From: Acinetobacter nosocomialis
GTDB taxonomy: Bacteria > Pseudomonadota > Gammaproteobacteria > Pseudomonadales > Moraxellaceae
Assembly (NCBI GenBank): GCA_025736915.1
Contig: CP107049.1
Coordinates: 1,426,001 to 1,490,000, forward strand
Length of the DNA: 64,000 nucleotides
Reading direction: 5' to 3'
A program made the translations under genes and the position numbers. Shown here piece by piece: positions 7,770 through 15,953 of the stretch. Below the pieces are notes generated by a model. The model searched no databases. It saw only the letters and a list, made by a program, of their open reading frames with translations, and was not told the origin of the DNA. Within the stretch, counting starts at the first letter, position 1, and each line of letters begins with the position of its first letter.

Positions 7770-9644
7770 ATGAACAAATCAAACCGTATACAAACTGCTG
7801 AGCTGGATTGGGAATCTATTGATGGTATTGAGGTTCCCATTTCCAAACAATTTGGTGATGTCTATTTTTCTAAAGATAATGGTCTGCTTGAAACAAGACA
7901 TGTATTTTTAAATGGCAATGACCTATCAGAACGATTAGCCCATTTACAAGACTTTGAATATTTTAGTGTAGGAGAAACTGGGTTTGGTACTGGTTTAAAT
8001 ATTCTTACACTCTGGCAGCTTTGGCAGCAGGTCCGTCCCAATAACCACAGCCATTTACATGCAATTAGCGTAGAAAAATTCCCTTTAAGCAAAGCAGATC
8101 TCATCCGTGCACTCAATGTATGGGATGAGCTTAAGCCACTTGCTAAGCAACTGATTGAGCAATACCCCTTACCTATTGCAGGTTGCCATCGTTTAAGTTT
8201 CCCAGAAGAACGTTTTAGCATTGACCTATGGCTAGGAGATGCACAAGATATTTTTCCAAGTATGGTAAAGACTAAAGCTGTGAATGCTTGGTTTCTAGAT
8301 GGTTTTGCGCCTTCTTGTAATCCAGACATGTGGGAACAAAACGTTTTAAACAATATTGTTCGTCTTTCTGACTATGGCACTACCTTTGCCTCGTTTAGTG
8401 TAGCTGGTGTTCTCAAACGTGGACTAAAAGCTCATGGCATTGATATTTCACGTCCTCGCGGCTTCGGGCATAAACGTGAAATGCTTAAAGCAGTATGGAA
8501 AGCACCTTTAAGTGAAGTAATTACATCAGAACCAGATAACAGTATTAGTTCTAATTTTACACAGCAGCATATTGCCGTGATTGGCGCAGGGATTGCTGGT
8601 TTAAGCACAGCATGGGCTTTTGCTGAACGTGGGCACCACGTTACCCTATTCGAGCGTACAGCGCCTTTATCAGGGGCCTCTGGTAACCCTTTGGCATTGC
8701 TTAATCCAAAACTATGCCCCATTGAACAAAGTCATGAGCACCTGATGACTTTAAGCTGGCAACATGCGCTGAATTTCTATAAAAAATTTCAAGCATTCCG
8801 CCCAATTCAAATACAGCAAATGGCATTAAAAAATGCCCAAGATCTTCTCGATCTTGCTGATCAATATCCTGCTGATATTGTTACGCATCAAACAAGCTCA
8901 CTTGAATCGGACTATCCACACATTGTATTAAGCGAGGCTGGAGCAGTTTCTCCACACCAGTTACGTGATGAAATTTTGCAGCATCCAGGTATTGAATTAA
9001 AAATTGCTAATATCACAGCACTTGTTTCTTTTGAAAATAAAGTTCAATTGAAAACGAATGATGAAATCATTGCAGAGGCAGATCATGTTGTGGTGTGCTG
9101 TGCCCGAGAAAGTGCTGCTTTATTTGAGAACTATCCCCCTTTAAAGCCAATCCGTGGACAAGTGAGCTGGGTTAATAATTCTTTTGCACCTCTACCTTTA
9201 CACGAAGCGTATAGCTATGGTGGCTACTGCATGCAGCTTGACTCTTCTCAACTCATTTTAGGGGCATCTTTCTACCCAAACCGAGAAGATCAAAACGTAC
9301 TCATTGACGACCATGTGCATAACTTTGAATTAATCCACAGTGTCTTCCCTACTTATGCAAAACAATTACCACCTGTAGAACAATGGCAAGGTCGAGCAGC
9401 GGTTCGGGCCCAAAGCCCAGATTATTTCCCAGTGATAGGTAAAATGCAGAGTGAAAGTCGTATTTCTACCTTTGCAGGTTTAGGTTCAAAGGGCTTTTTA
9501 TTTGCACCGCTTTGCAGTGAAGTACTTATCGCCCAAATTTTAGGTGAGACTTGTCCTGTTCCTGAAAGCCTATTAAAGAAATTAAGTGCCGAGCGCTTTC
9601 AAAAGAAAGTTAAACCGAAGAAATCGTATTTTAAATCTCAATAG
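7770..9644 (+). CDS. mnmC: Bifunctional tRNA (mnm5s2U34) biosynthesis protein MnmC
   Basis: MnmC completes the 5-methylaminomethyl-2-thiouridine modification at the wobble base of tRNAs. A C-terminal FAD oxidoreductase removes the carboxymethyl group and an N-terminal SAM methyltransferase then adds a methyl. The N-terminal domain shows SVGETGFGTGLNILTLWQLW and LDGFAPSCNPDMW. The C-terminal domain starts with the dinucleotide-binding motif GAGIAGLSTAWAFAERG near residue 275 and contains RGQVSW and GLGSKGF. The ATG at 7770 (MNKSNRIQ, 624 residues) is preferred; a GTG at 7740 would overlap the preceding gene. A bidirectional terminator follows. Confidence 0.95.
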   Translation: MNKSNRIQTAELDWESIDGIEVPISKQFGDVYFSKDNGLLETRHVFLNGNDLSERLAHLQDFEYFSVGETGFGTGLNILTLWQLWQQVRPNNHSHLHAISVEKFPLSKADLIRALNVWDELKPLAKQLIEQYPLPIAGCHRLSFPEERFSIDLWLGDAQDIFPSMVKTKAVNAWFLDGFAPSCNPDMWEQNVLNNIVRLSDYGTTFASFSVAGVLKRGLKAHGIDISRPRGFGHKREMLKAVWKAPLSEVITSEPDNSISSNFTQQHIAVIGAGIAGLSTAWAFAERGHHVTLFERTAPLSGASGNPLALLNPKLCPIEQSHEHLMTLSWQHALNFYKKFQAFRPIQIQQMALKNAQDLLDLADQYPADIVTHQTSSLESDYPHIVLSEAGAVSPHQLRDEILQHPGIELKIANITALVSFENKVQLKTNDEIIAEADHVVVCCARESAALFENYPPLKPIRGQVSWVNNSFAPLPLHEAYSYGGYCMQLDSSQLILGASFYPNREDQNVLIDDHVHNFELIHSVFPTYAKQLPPVEQWQGRAAVRAQSPDYFPVIGKMQSESRISTFAGLGSKGFLFAPLCSEVLIAQILGETCPVPESLLKKLSAERFQKKVKPKKSYFKSQ

Positions 9645-9670
9645 TGCACTTGAGAAAATTTAGTTCCAAT

Positions 9671-9697
9671 AAAAAAGCACCCGAAGGTGCTTTTTTT
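9671..9697. terminator. Bidirectional terminator after mnmC
   Basis: An 11-bp stem built on GCACC/GGTGC has a CGAA tetraloop, with six As before it and seven Ts after. It separates mnmC from the convergent rhodanese gene and touches that gene's 3' end. Confidence 0.9.
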
Positions 9698-10010
9698 ATG
9701 CGCCCTGCTCTAGAGGTAAACCTGCGTCACGAGCTGCACGCGTCCCCCCCATCAGCACGACATATTCACGCGAGGCATCTAAGTCTTCTAGTTTCTCAGC
9801 TGCACGAGGAGCTTTGCTACCACCACCACATAAAATATAAATCGGCTGATCCGCAGCGACCTGGTTCAAAATATCAGCATTTAAATCATTAATCGGGCGA
9901 CTTACCGCACCTTTAACATGCCCTTCTGCATAAGCACTTGAATCACGGACATCCCAGATAACAGCATTTTCTGGGAACTCAAATGTTGTAATTTCTTGTT
10001 TACGGATCAT
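9696..10010 (-). CDS. Rhodanese-like domain protein
   Basis: This is a single-domain rhodanese of 104 residues, probably a cytoplasmic sulfur carrier or sulfurtransferase. The domain shows VIWDVRDSSAYAEGHVKGAVSRPI. The active-site loop is CGGGSKAPRA, with the catalytic Cys at about residue 61. The start is the ATG at 10010 (MIRKQEIT) with GGAG eight bases upstream; an upstream in-frame start at 10037 lacks this. It stands alone, convergent with mnmC and divergent from the YajQ gene. The physiological substrate cannot be told. Confidence 0.9.
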   Translation of the reverse strand: MIRKQEITTFEFPENAVIWDVRDSSAYAEGHVKGAVSRPINDLNADILNQVAADQPIYILCGGGSKAPRAAEKLEDLDASREYVVLMGGTRAARDAGLPLEQGA

Positions 10011-10101
10011 TGTGCACTCCTTTGATGTAAACAACACTTGGCAAATGAAGAAAACCCTCTTAGCATCTCAAATATTCTTTCACTTTGTAAAGGTCTAAAC
10101 T

Positions 10102-10590
10102 ATGCCTTCTTTCGATATTGTTTCTGAATTAGAGTTATTTGAAGTTAATCATGCGGTTCAAAACACACAAAAAGAGATTGCAACACGCTTTGACTTCCGT
10201 GGTCATGATGTTTCTATCGAATTAAATGAAAAAAATAAAGAGATTAAAATCAGCACAGAAAGTGATTTCCAGTGTGAACAAGTTTATAACATGTTAGAAA
10301 ATCATTTTTATAAACGTAAAATTGATGTGCAAGCACTTGATCCGCAAAAAGCTGCTGCGTCAGGTAAAAATTTTGTACAAGTCATTAAACTTAAAGATGG
10401 ACTTGACTCTGATACAGCAAAAAAAATTAATAAAGCCATTAAAGAAAGCGGCGTTAAAGTGCAATCTTCTATTCAAGGCGACAAAATCCGTGTAACCGAT
10501 AAAAAACGTGACACTTTGCAACAAGTCATGACTTTTTTACGTGAACAACAATTCGGTGTGCCATTACAGTTTAATAACTTTAAAGATTAA
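10102..10590 (+). CDS. YajQ family nucleotide-binding protein
   Basis: The protein has 162 residues and two ferredoxin-like repeats, starting MPSFDIVSELELFEVNHAVQN as family members do. Other family segments are TRFDFRGHD, SDFQCEQVYNML and VQSSIQGDKIRVTDKKRDTLQ. YajQ proteins bind nucleic acid or nucleotides; the Xanthomonas and Pseudomonas homologues bind cyclic di-GMP and influence transcription. Whether this one senses c-di-GMP is not shown by the sequence. The diguanylate cyclase at 23.9 kb is a possible source of such a signal. Confidence 0.93.
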   Translation: MPSFDIVSELELFEVNHAVQNTQKEIATRFDFRGHDVSIELNEKNKEIKISTESDFQCEQVYNMLENHFYKRKIDVQALDPQKAAASGKNFVQVIKLKDGLDSDTAKKINKAIKESGVKVQSSIQGDKIRVTDKKRDTLQQVMTFLREQQFGVPLQFNNFKD

Positions 10591-10625
10591 TATCTTTTAG
10601 CGACATTCAAAGTTAAGGTAATCCC

Positions 10626-11120
10626 ATGTCTCAATCCAATCGACTATTAAAACTGGTAAAAGCAACTTCAAAATTTCCTAAAGGTGTTCGAAGTACGCTT
10701 TGGAGCAAGGCATTTGGCCGTATTGTGCCAATGGTGGGTACAGCCAGTATTCGTTATCTGGAAGTAGATGTAAACCACGTAACTGTTCGCTTAGAAAACC
10801 AGAAAAACATGCAGAACCATATTAAAGGTGTACATGCGGCAGCAATGGCACTTTTAGCAGAGACTGCAACAGGTTTTTTAACGGGTTTACATATTCCTGA
10901 TAACCGTATTTTATTAATCAAATCATTACATGTTGATTATTTAAAAGTGGTTGAAGGTGGTTTAACAGCAACGGCTACGCTCTCTATCGAACAGCAAAAA
11001 TATATTGCTGATCATGAAAAAGGCGAACTTGTCATTCCTGTTACTGTCATTGATGATGCAGGCAACGAACCGATCCAATGCCAAATGCTCTGGGCATGGT
11101 TACCTAAACGTAAGAAATGA
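10626..11120 (+). CDS. DUF4442-type hotdog-fold protein
   Basis: The 164-residue protein looks like a hotdog-fold thioesterase relative of the DUF4442 group. The fold is suggested by the central helix NHIKGVHAAAMALLAETATGFLTGLHIPD followed by alternating strands (ILLIKSLHVDYLKVVEGGLTATATL). Members are often annotated as putative acyl-CoA thioesterases without a tested substrate. It lies 35 bases after the YajQ gene in the same direction and may be co-transcribed. No signal peptide is seen, so it is cytoplasmic. Confidence 0.8.
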   Translation: MSQSNRLLKLVKATSKFPKGVRSTLWSKAFGRIVPMVGTASIRYLEVDVNHVTVRLENQKNMQNHIKGVHAAAMALLAETATGFLTGLHIPDNRILLIKSLHVDYLKVVEGGLTATATLSIEQQKYIADHEKGELVIPVTVIDDAGNEPIQCQMLWAWLPKRKK

Positions 11121-11153
11121 TAACTAATTTAAAATATTTTTAGATTGTTATTT

Positions 11154-11191
11154 ACCTCAAGATATAAAACTACAAATTTATATCTTGAGGT
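11154..11191. promoter_or_regulatory. 15-bp perfect inverted repeat covering the ribosome binding site of the next gene
   Basis: ACCTCAAGATATAAA (11154-11168) is exactly repeated in reverse complement at 11177-11191 with an 8-base loop. The right arm contains the only Shine-Dalgarno-like sequence (TTGAGG) of the gene starting at 11196. As RNA it would form a stable hairpin hiding that site; as DNA it is a large dyad that could bind a dimeric regulator. There is no T run after it, so it is not a normal terminator. The role is inferred. Confidence 0.75.
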
Positions 11192-11195
11192 CACA

Positions 11196-11702
11196 ATGAA
11201 AAGAACACTAATTCTATCCTCGTTATTTACCAGTTTTATATTTACAGCAGTGGCTACTCAAGCTGCCGAACCTACAAAAAAAACCAGTAAAATTATTCAA
11301 ACTAAAACTGAAGCAGCAGATAAAATAAGCGCCCAGAATAAAAAAATCGTAACCGATTTCTATGAAGGTGTCTTTTTAAAACATCAAGTTAAAGAATATG
11401 CCGACCGTTATATTGGTCATGAATATATACAACATAACCCTAATGTTCCTGATGGGAAGGCACCTTTCGTTAATTTCTTTACTGAGAAATTCCAGAAAAA
11501 TCCACAAGCAAAAAATGAAATTAAGCGTGCAATCGCAGAAGGCAACTTGGTTGTTTTACATGTCCATTCTACTGAAAACGAAAAAGATCGAGGCAGAGCA
11601 ATTGTTGATATTTTTCGGGTAGAAAATGGAAAAATTGTAGAGCATTGGGATGTTATACAAAACATTCCAGAGCAAAGTAAAAACTCTAATACAATGTTTT
11701 AG
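11196..11702 (+). CDS. Exported SnoaL/NTF2-like protein
   Basis: The 168-residue product has a signal peptide (MKRTLILSSLFTSFIFTAVATQA-A). A single NTF2-like/SnoaL domain follows, with KKIVTDFYEGVF, YADRYIGHEYIQHNPNVPDGKAPFVNFF and the final IVDIFRVENGKIVEHWDVIQ typical of the SnoaL-like aldol condensing/cyclase fold. Homologues often annotated as predicted SnoaL-like aldol condensation-catalysing enzymes have no firm substrate. I use the ATG at 11196 because it gives a clean signal peptide and follows TTGAGG. That site lies inside a long inverted repeat, so translation or transcription is probably regulated. The export is unusual for the fold. Confidence 0.85.
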   Translation: MKRTLILSSLFTSFIFTAVATQAAEPTKKTSKIIQTKTEAADKISAQNKKIVTDFYEGVFLKHQVKEYADRYIGHEYIQHNPNVPDGKAPFVNFFTEKFQKNPQAKNEIKRAIAEGNLVVLHVHSTENEKDRGRAIVDIFRVENGKIVEHWDVIQNIPEQSKNSNTMF

Positions 11703-11713
11703 TTATAAAAATT

Positions 11714-11741
11714 AAAGCCTGAATACTTATATTCAGGCTTT
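11714..11741. terminator. Bidirectional terminator after the SnoaL-like gene
   Basis: A 12-bp perfect stem (AAAGCCTGAATA with its complement) has a CTTA loop. It lies between two converging genes. The T run is short, so it is a medium-strength prediction. Confidence 0.75.
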
Positions 11742-11751
11742 ATAATACATT

Positions 11752-12168
11752 TTATTGAGTTTCTAAAAACTTTTGTTTCGCCTCTTCTGGTATTTGGCGC
11801 TTGTTACCTTTTACATCAACAGCGACAAAAGTGAAGACCCCTTCGGTAATACGAATTGGAGCACGAGAATCATCATGGCTATCCCAAACTTCAATTTGCA
11901 TTTGGATAGAGGTATTACCCACTTTTAAGATTTTGGTATAGCAGCTAATCACAAAGCCTACTTTTACCGGAACCAAAAAGGTCATCTGATTAATGGAAAT
12001 CGTAGCACAACGTCCACGACTAAAACGCTCCGCGTGAATTGCTCCAGCCAAGTCCATTTGTGACACGATCCACCCACCAAACACATCACCACTCCAGTTT
12101 GTATCTGCTGGCATGGCAATCGTTTGTAAGGATAAAATTCCTTCTGGTTTGGTATAAGCTTCTGACAC
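11752..12168 (-). CDS. Acyl-CoA thioesterase, YciA-like hotdog family
   Basis: This 138-residue hotdog-fold enzyme probably hydrolyses acyl-CoA to free acid and CoA in the cytoplasm. Family features are MPADTNWSGDVFGGWIVSQMDLAGAIHA, where the Asp/Gly-rich turn and the following helix form the active site, and the strand TISINQMTFLVPVKVGFVISC. The start is a GTG at 12168 with GGGAG upstream. It is one base downstream of the trxC stop, so it is the last gene of a tight hydrolase-trxC-thioesterase operon. Confidence 0.9.
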   Translation of the reverse strand: MSEAYTKPEGILSLQTIAMPADTNWSGDVFGGWIVSQMDLAGAIHAERFSRGRCATISINQMTFLVPVKVGFVISCYTKILKVGNTSIQMQIEVWDSHDDSRAPIRITEGVFTFVAVDVKGNKRQIPEEAKQKFLETQ

Positions 12169-12169
12169 C

Positions 12170-12607
12170 TTAGCTCCCGAAATTCGTTTGAAGTTGTTGA
12201 TCTAGCCACTGCTGCAATTCAGGAGCGCGTAATGCACCGCTCATTCGAGCAACTTCTGTGGTTTTATTCATTAATACAAGCGTAGGAATACTTCTCACAT
12301 TAAATGCTTGGCTTAAGCGAGGAGACTCTTCGGTATTAATCTTGGCAAAAATGACACGTGGATTCTGTTTTGCAACTTGTGCAAAATGTGGCGCCATCAT
12401 TTTACAAGGTCCACACCATTCTGCCCATAAATCTATCAAAATAGGCAGATCACTATTTGTGATGTAGTTACTAAAGTTTTGTTCATTTAACTCAATCGGT
12501 GCAAGCGGAAGTAATGGCTGATGGCATTGGCCACAACTCGGTTGCGCACTAAGTTTTTCCTCTGGAACTCTATTTTTTGCACCACACGATGCACATACAA
12601 TAATCAT
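12170..12607 (-). CDS. trxC: Thioredoxin 2 (TrxC)
   Basis: This thioredoxin has an N-terminal zinc finger, as in E. coli TrxC, and reduces protein disulfides, often under oxidative stress. The first ~30 residues hold two CxxC pairs (CASC and CGQC). The thioredoxin domain has the active site WAEWCGPCKMMAP near residues 63-75 and the cis-proline region SIPTLVLM. The length of 145 residues is typical. Its ATG directly follows the stop of the upstream hydrolase gene and its stop lies one base from the next start, so all three genes are translated from one message. Confidence 0.95.
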   Translation of the reverse strand: MIIVCASCGAKNRVPEEKLSAQPSCGQCHQPLLPLAPIELNEQNFSNYITNSDLPILIDLWAEWCGPCKMMAPHFAQVAKQNPRVIFAKINTEESPRLSQAFNVRSIPTLVLMNKTTEVARMSGALRAPELQQWLDQQLQTNFGS

Positions 12608-13504
12608 TTACATCACTCCTATATGCTGATGTAAAAATTCTAATTGGGTCGTCACTGCTTTTTCAAACCATGAACCATGATAGATATCAAAATGTTTCAT
12701 ATCCCACTCATGATAACTCACAAAAGGAGCAATATTGGTTGCAGCTTCACGACTTGACTCAATTGGAATTAAAGAATCATGCTGAGCAGCAATAAATAAA
12801 ACTGGAATATTAATCTGACGTACAAGTTGAATTGGACGGTAACGCATCAAATTAAAAAAGACGCGTGCTGGAACTTCTCCACTCCAATAATAATCTGGAT
12901 TTACAATCGACAAATACCCATAGTAGCTATCTGCTGTTGGCATGAAACATAATTTAAATTGGTCAACAACAGGTAATCTCTTGGGATTAAGGCCCATTTT
13001 AGAACCCATATAATCTTGGCTCGACAACTTTAAAGCTTGGGGATAACGCTGTAAGGGATATAGTTTTGCTGTTTCAGCGCCATCAACGTAAGGAATTTGT
13101 ACCATAATGGCCTGAATATTTTTTAATTCAGAAGCTAAACTTAGAGCATATCCCCCACTTAAAGATGTGCCCCACAAAACAATTCTTCGATTATCTATAA
13201 GTTTACAAGTGGAGGCGTATTGAATAATAGTCTTCCAATCTTCCAATTGAGAATTGATAGAAATCATCTCTCGAGGCTTACCTGTACTCCCACCCCAATA
13301 TCGATAATCAAATAAAATAACAGCATAGCCTGCCTGAGCGAAACGCTGCGCATATTGGATAAGCTTGAATTGACGTAATCCGGCAAAACCATGTGCCATG
13401 ATAATTACCGCAGATTTATTATTTGTTTTTGGAATATAAAAGTCAGCTGCGATCATTTCCTGATCACATGGAACATATAAAGGCTCAACCGTATAAGCGT
13501 GCAT
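12608..13504 (-). CDS. Alpha/beta hydrolase
   Basis: This 298-residue serine hydrolase resembles the dienelactone-hydrolase/peptidase S15-like group. Visible parts are the oxyanion segment IIMAHGFAGLRQFKLIQYAQRFAQAGYAV and the nucleophile elbow GTSLSGG (Ser near residue 114). The acid lies in FIAAQHDSLIPIESSREAA, and a final His is in DMKHFDIYHG. No signal peptide is seen. It is the first gene of the operon with trxC and the thioesterase. The substrate is unknown; an ester or lactone is possible. Confidence 0.88.
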   Translation of the reverse strand: MHAYTVEPLYVPCDQEMIAADFYIPKTNNKSAVIIMAHGFAGLRQFKLIQYAQRFAQAGYAVILFDYRYWGGSTGKPREMISINSQLEDWKTIIQYASTCKLIDNRRIVLWGTSLSGGYALSLASELKNIQAIMVQIPYVDGAETAKLYPLQRYPQALKLSSQDYMGSKMGLNPKRLPVVDQFKLCFMPTADSYYGYLSIVNPDYYWSGEVPARVFFNLMRYRPIQLVRQINIPVLFIAAQHDSLIPIESSREAATNIAPFVSYHEWDMKHFDIYHGSWFEKAVTTQLEFLHQHIGVM

Positions 13505-13697
13505 ATGTGCTCCGTGGCATTATGGTCGAAGTAATGAATTTACAAAAAAACATCCTGATCGCCTTTTAAAAATCTATAGCTGTTCTTTTACATAAATTTT
13601 ATCTATGTAGGAACAACGTTTTAGTGTCTTGTATCTCAGGTTAAGCTTAATGCTATGATACAGCATAAGAGGTTTTATTAAATTTTGGAGTGACGAA

Positions 13698-14033
13698 ATG
13701 TCAGATAATGTTGGTTTCGCAGGTCAAATTGGTCCAGAACATGTGGGGCAAGTGGTAGAAAAAGGATTTAAATCTATTATTAATAACCGTCCTGACATGG
13801 AAGGTGGTCCAGAACAACCAACAAGTGCTCAAATTGAAGAAGCAGCACGTCAAGCAGGTCTAGATTACGTTTACCAACCTGTAGTTGCAGGTCAAATTAC
13901 TGAGCTTGATGTTCGTACTTTTGCAAATCACTATAATGAACTTCCAAAACCTGTTCTTATGTTTTGTCGTACAGGAAACCGTTCAAACAATCTTTATCAA
14001 TTAGCCAAGCAAATGGATTTGTTAGACGATTAA
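13698..14033 (+). CDS. DUF442 / TIGR01244 sulfurtransferase-phosphatase-like protein
   Basis: This 111-residue protein matches the stand-alone beta-lactamase-hydrolase-like domain (TIGR01244). It has a dual-specificity-phosphatase-like fold with a rhodanese-type loop. The start FAGQIGPEHVGQVVEKGFKSIINNRPDMEGGPEQP and the catalytic loop MFCRTGNRSNNLY are diagnostic. In Pseudomonas and Xylella relatives this domain is fused to a sulfide-oxidising hydrolase (Blh); here it is alone. The ATG follows TTGGAG. A role in sulfur handling is inferred from the family. Confidence 0.88.
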   Translation: MSDNVGFAGQIGPEHVGQVVEKGFKSIINNRPDMEGGPEQPTSAQIEEAARQAGLDYVYQPVVAGQITELDVRTFANHYNELPKPVLMFCRTGNRSNNLYQLAKQMDLLDD

Positions 14034-14184
14034 ATTAGTGAACGAACTAACCCAAAGCTCTATTTTTACTTAAAAATGGAGCTTTCATTAATAAAAAGAA
14101 TATATACGACTGCATCAATTCAACAGATATATAAATAGTCTTCAGCTAAAGTATTCAAATCGCTTTAAATTTCTCAGTTTTATT

Positions 14185-14289
14185 ATGAATAAACTTATAT
14201 TCTTACTAGTAAGTTGCATTATTCTTAGTGCATGTTCATCTATGCAGGTTCGACCTACAGTCGGTGTAAGTATGGGTACACACATTTAA
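14185..14289 (+). CDS. Small lipoprotein, 34 residues
   Basis: The short frame from the ATG at 14185 encodes a hydrophobic N-terminus followed by the lipobox LSAC (Cys at residue 17). Only a 17-residue tail (SSMQVRPTVGVSMGTHI) follows the Cys. This is a complete lipoprotein signal with a tiny mature peptide. A strong terminator begins directly at its stop. No clear Shine-Dalgarno sequence is seen. The small size means the call rests on the signal sequence and the terminator. Confidence 0.62.
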   Translation: MNKLIFLLVSCIILSACSSMQVRPTVGVSMGTHI

Positions 14290-14290
14290 A

Positions 14291-14320
14291 AAAAGAAGCA
14301 GCTTAAATGCTGCTTCTTTT
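14291..14320. terminator. Bidirectional terminator
   Basis: A perfect 12-bp stem (AAAAGAAGCAGC and its complement) with a 6-base loop is flanked by A and T runs. It lies between the small lipoprotein gene and the convergent Ig-like lipoprotein gene. Confidence 0.9.
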
Positions 14321-14324
14321 TATA

Positions 14325-15806
14325 TTAATTACCATTTGAACAGTTTAGATCTATTCCATATGGGCTTAATATATTCGGAGCAATAAGATCACTTACAGTA
14401 ACATCTTTATTTAAATAACTTAAAGTCAAAGATGTAGATCCTTTAAGCAAACTTCCCGAAACTGTAGATTTAGCAGTTAACTGAACAGTTAACCAAGATG
14501 CATAAATTTTAGGATATTGAATCTTAAGATCAAAACGACCATTTCCATCTGTTGTGTATTTATTATTGGTTGCAGCAGTACCTACACTATTAATATACGA
14601 TACAACTTGGACTGTAGAGTTTTCTTTAAGCGGCTTTAATTGATTAATAACCTCACCGTTAACATTTACAGCTTGAACTGGTGAAGTACAAGCAACTCTA
14701 GAAACTGGTAAATATTCATCTGGCTTACCATCTGCAGGAGTGGACGTGTCAACAAAAGCAAATTGCCCCTTATAATAAGCAAGTGCATTAACGCCCATTG
14801 TTACGTCTTGATTTGGTATTGGCTTACCGTCAACATCAGTTACTTGTACTGAGATATTTTTATAGTAGTAAACTCCATCACTCGAGTCTTCCATTGTAGT
14901 CGGATTATATGCTACAGAAATAGCTCCTACTGCTACTGGTACATCAGAATTAACAACATCGAGTTTATACGTATAAATTTTTGTTGATTGACCAAAATTA
15001 GCTTCTAAAACAAGATCATCTGCCACAAATTGAGTAGCGCTATATGATGAGGCTCTTTGATTTTCACTAAACGATAAGGTATAGCTGATCTGACCATTTG
15101 CATCAGTTTGAGTCGCATTTGGTGTAAATCTAACACCATTTAAGACAGAATCTTTAACTTTAAGTGTGATCGCTTGGTTTGCTAAAGTTGCACCATTTGC
15201 ATCTACAGCTGTTAATGTAACAGTTGTCTGATCACCTCTAACATTTAAAGAGGTCTTTGTAGCATCAAACAATACGATACTCGTGGTATCAGCTTCAGCA
15301 GTACTATTACTACCTGTGACTGTCACAGTCTGTTCTTGAGTAAGCGTACCATTATTTGTAGAAGCAATTAATTTAAAACCATTTTTCACCAAATCATTTA
15401 TAGAACTCGATGTTTTTGGTGTTTTTATAATATATACAGCATTACCTGCCGCATCTGTAGTTTGAGTTGATACTCCTTCTATAGATACATTATTTGTTGG
15501 ATCAACTAATGCCAAACTAACTTTAGTACCAGCAACACCACCTTTATTTATATCTAGAGCTCTAACAGTAACAGTTAAAGTATCATTCGTTGCAGCAACT
15601 GATAATTTATCTAGTTCTATCTTTAAAGCTGTAGCAGTCGCTTGCTGAGATCCACTATTATTACTTCCAGATGAGGAATTACTACTATTTGATGAACCAT
15701 TCTGGTAATAACCATCTCCACCGCCGCCGCCACAACTTGCTAACATAATTGACACAGCAATAGCCGACAACTTCAAGGTAAGTTGTTTTTTATACATACT
15801 TTTCAT
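14325..15806 (-). CDS. Ig-like (invasin/Big_1 type) repeat lipoprotein
   Basis: The 493-residue protein has a lipoprotein signal (lipobox LASC, Cys near residue 25), then a Gly5 run and a Ser/Asn/Gly-rich linker (~26-55). About three bacterial Ig-like units follow, each with a pattern such as TLTVTVRALDINKGGVAGTK, TLTAVDANGATLANQAITL or VQVTDVDGKPIPNQDVTM, and each ending in a TDANG..-type strand. Two Cys residues sit in the C-terminal third and one near the C-terminus. This suggests an outer-membrane-anchored surface protein; adhesion or matrix roles are possible but untested. The start may be the second ATG at 15797, which is better spaced from GGGGA. It is divergent from the flavoenzyme gene. 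Confidence 0.85.
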   Translation of the reverse strand: MKSMYKKQLTLKLSAIAVSIMLASCGGGGGDGYYQNGSSNSSNSSSGSNNSGSQQATATALKIELDKLSVAATNDTLTVTVRALDINKGGVAGTKVSLALVDPTNNVSIEGVSTQTTDAAGNAVYIIKTPKTSSSINDLVKNGFKLIASTNNGTLTQEQTVTVTGSNSTAEADTTSIVLFDATKTSLNVRGDQTTVTLTAVDANGATLANQAITLKVKDSVLNGVRFTPNATQTDANGQISYTLSFSENQRASSYSATQFVADDLVLEANFGQSTKIYTYKLDVVNSDVPVAVGAISVAYNPTTMEDSSDGVYYYKNISVQVTDVDGKPIPNQDVTMGVNALAYYKGQFAFVDTSTPADGKPDEYLPVSRVACTSPVQAVNVNGEVINQLKPLKENSTVQVVSYINSVGTAATNNKYTTDGNGRFDLKIQYPKIYASWLTVQLTAKSTVSGSLLKGSTSLTLSYLNKDVTVSDLIAPNILSPYGIDLNCSNGN

Positions 15807-15953
15807 TTCCCCAATCTTTCCTAAAGGTATAAGATTTTTTAATTATTTATATTATTAGTGTAATCATATTCACCACACTCTGTAAACATAAATTACATTG
15901 TGTTTTATTATGTAACTTATTAAATGAAAAACTTATAGATATTAGGATTTATA

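Noticed and set aside
11398..11665. Overlapping frames within the SnoaL-like gene on both strands
   Set aside because: The exported SnoaL-like frame has a signal peptide and family motifs; the others do not.
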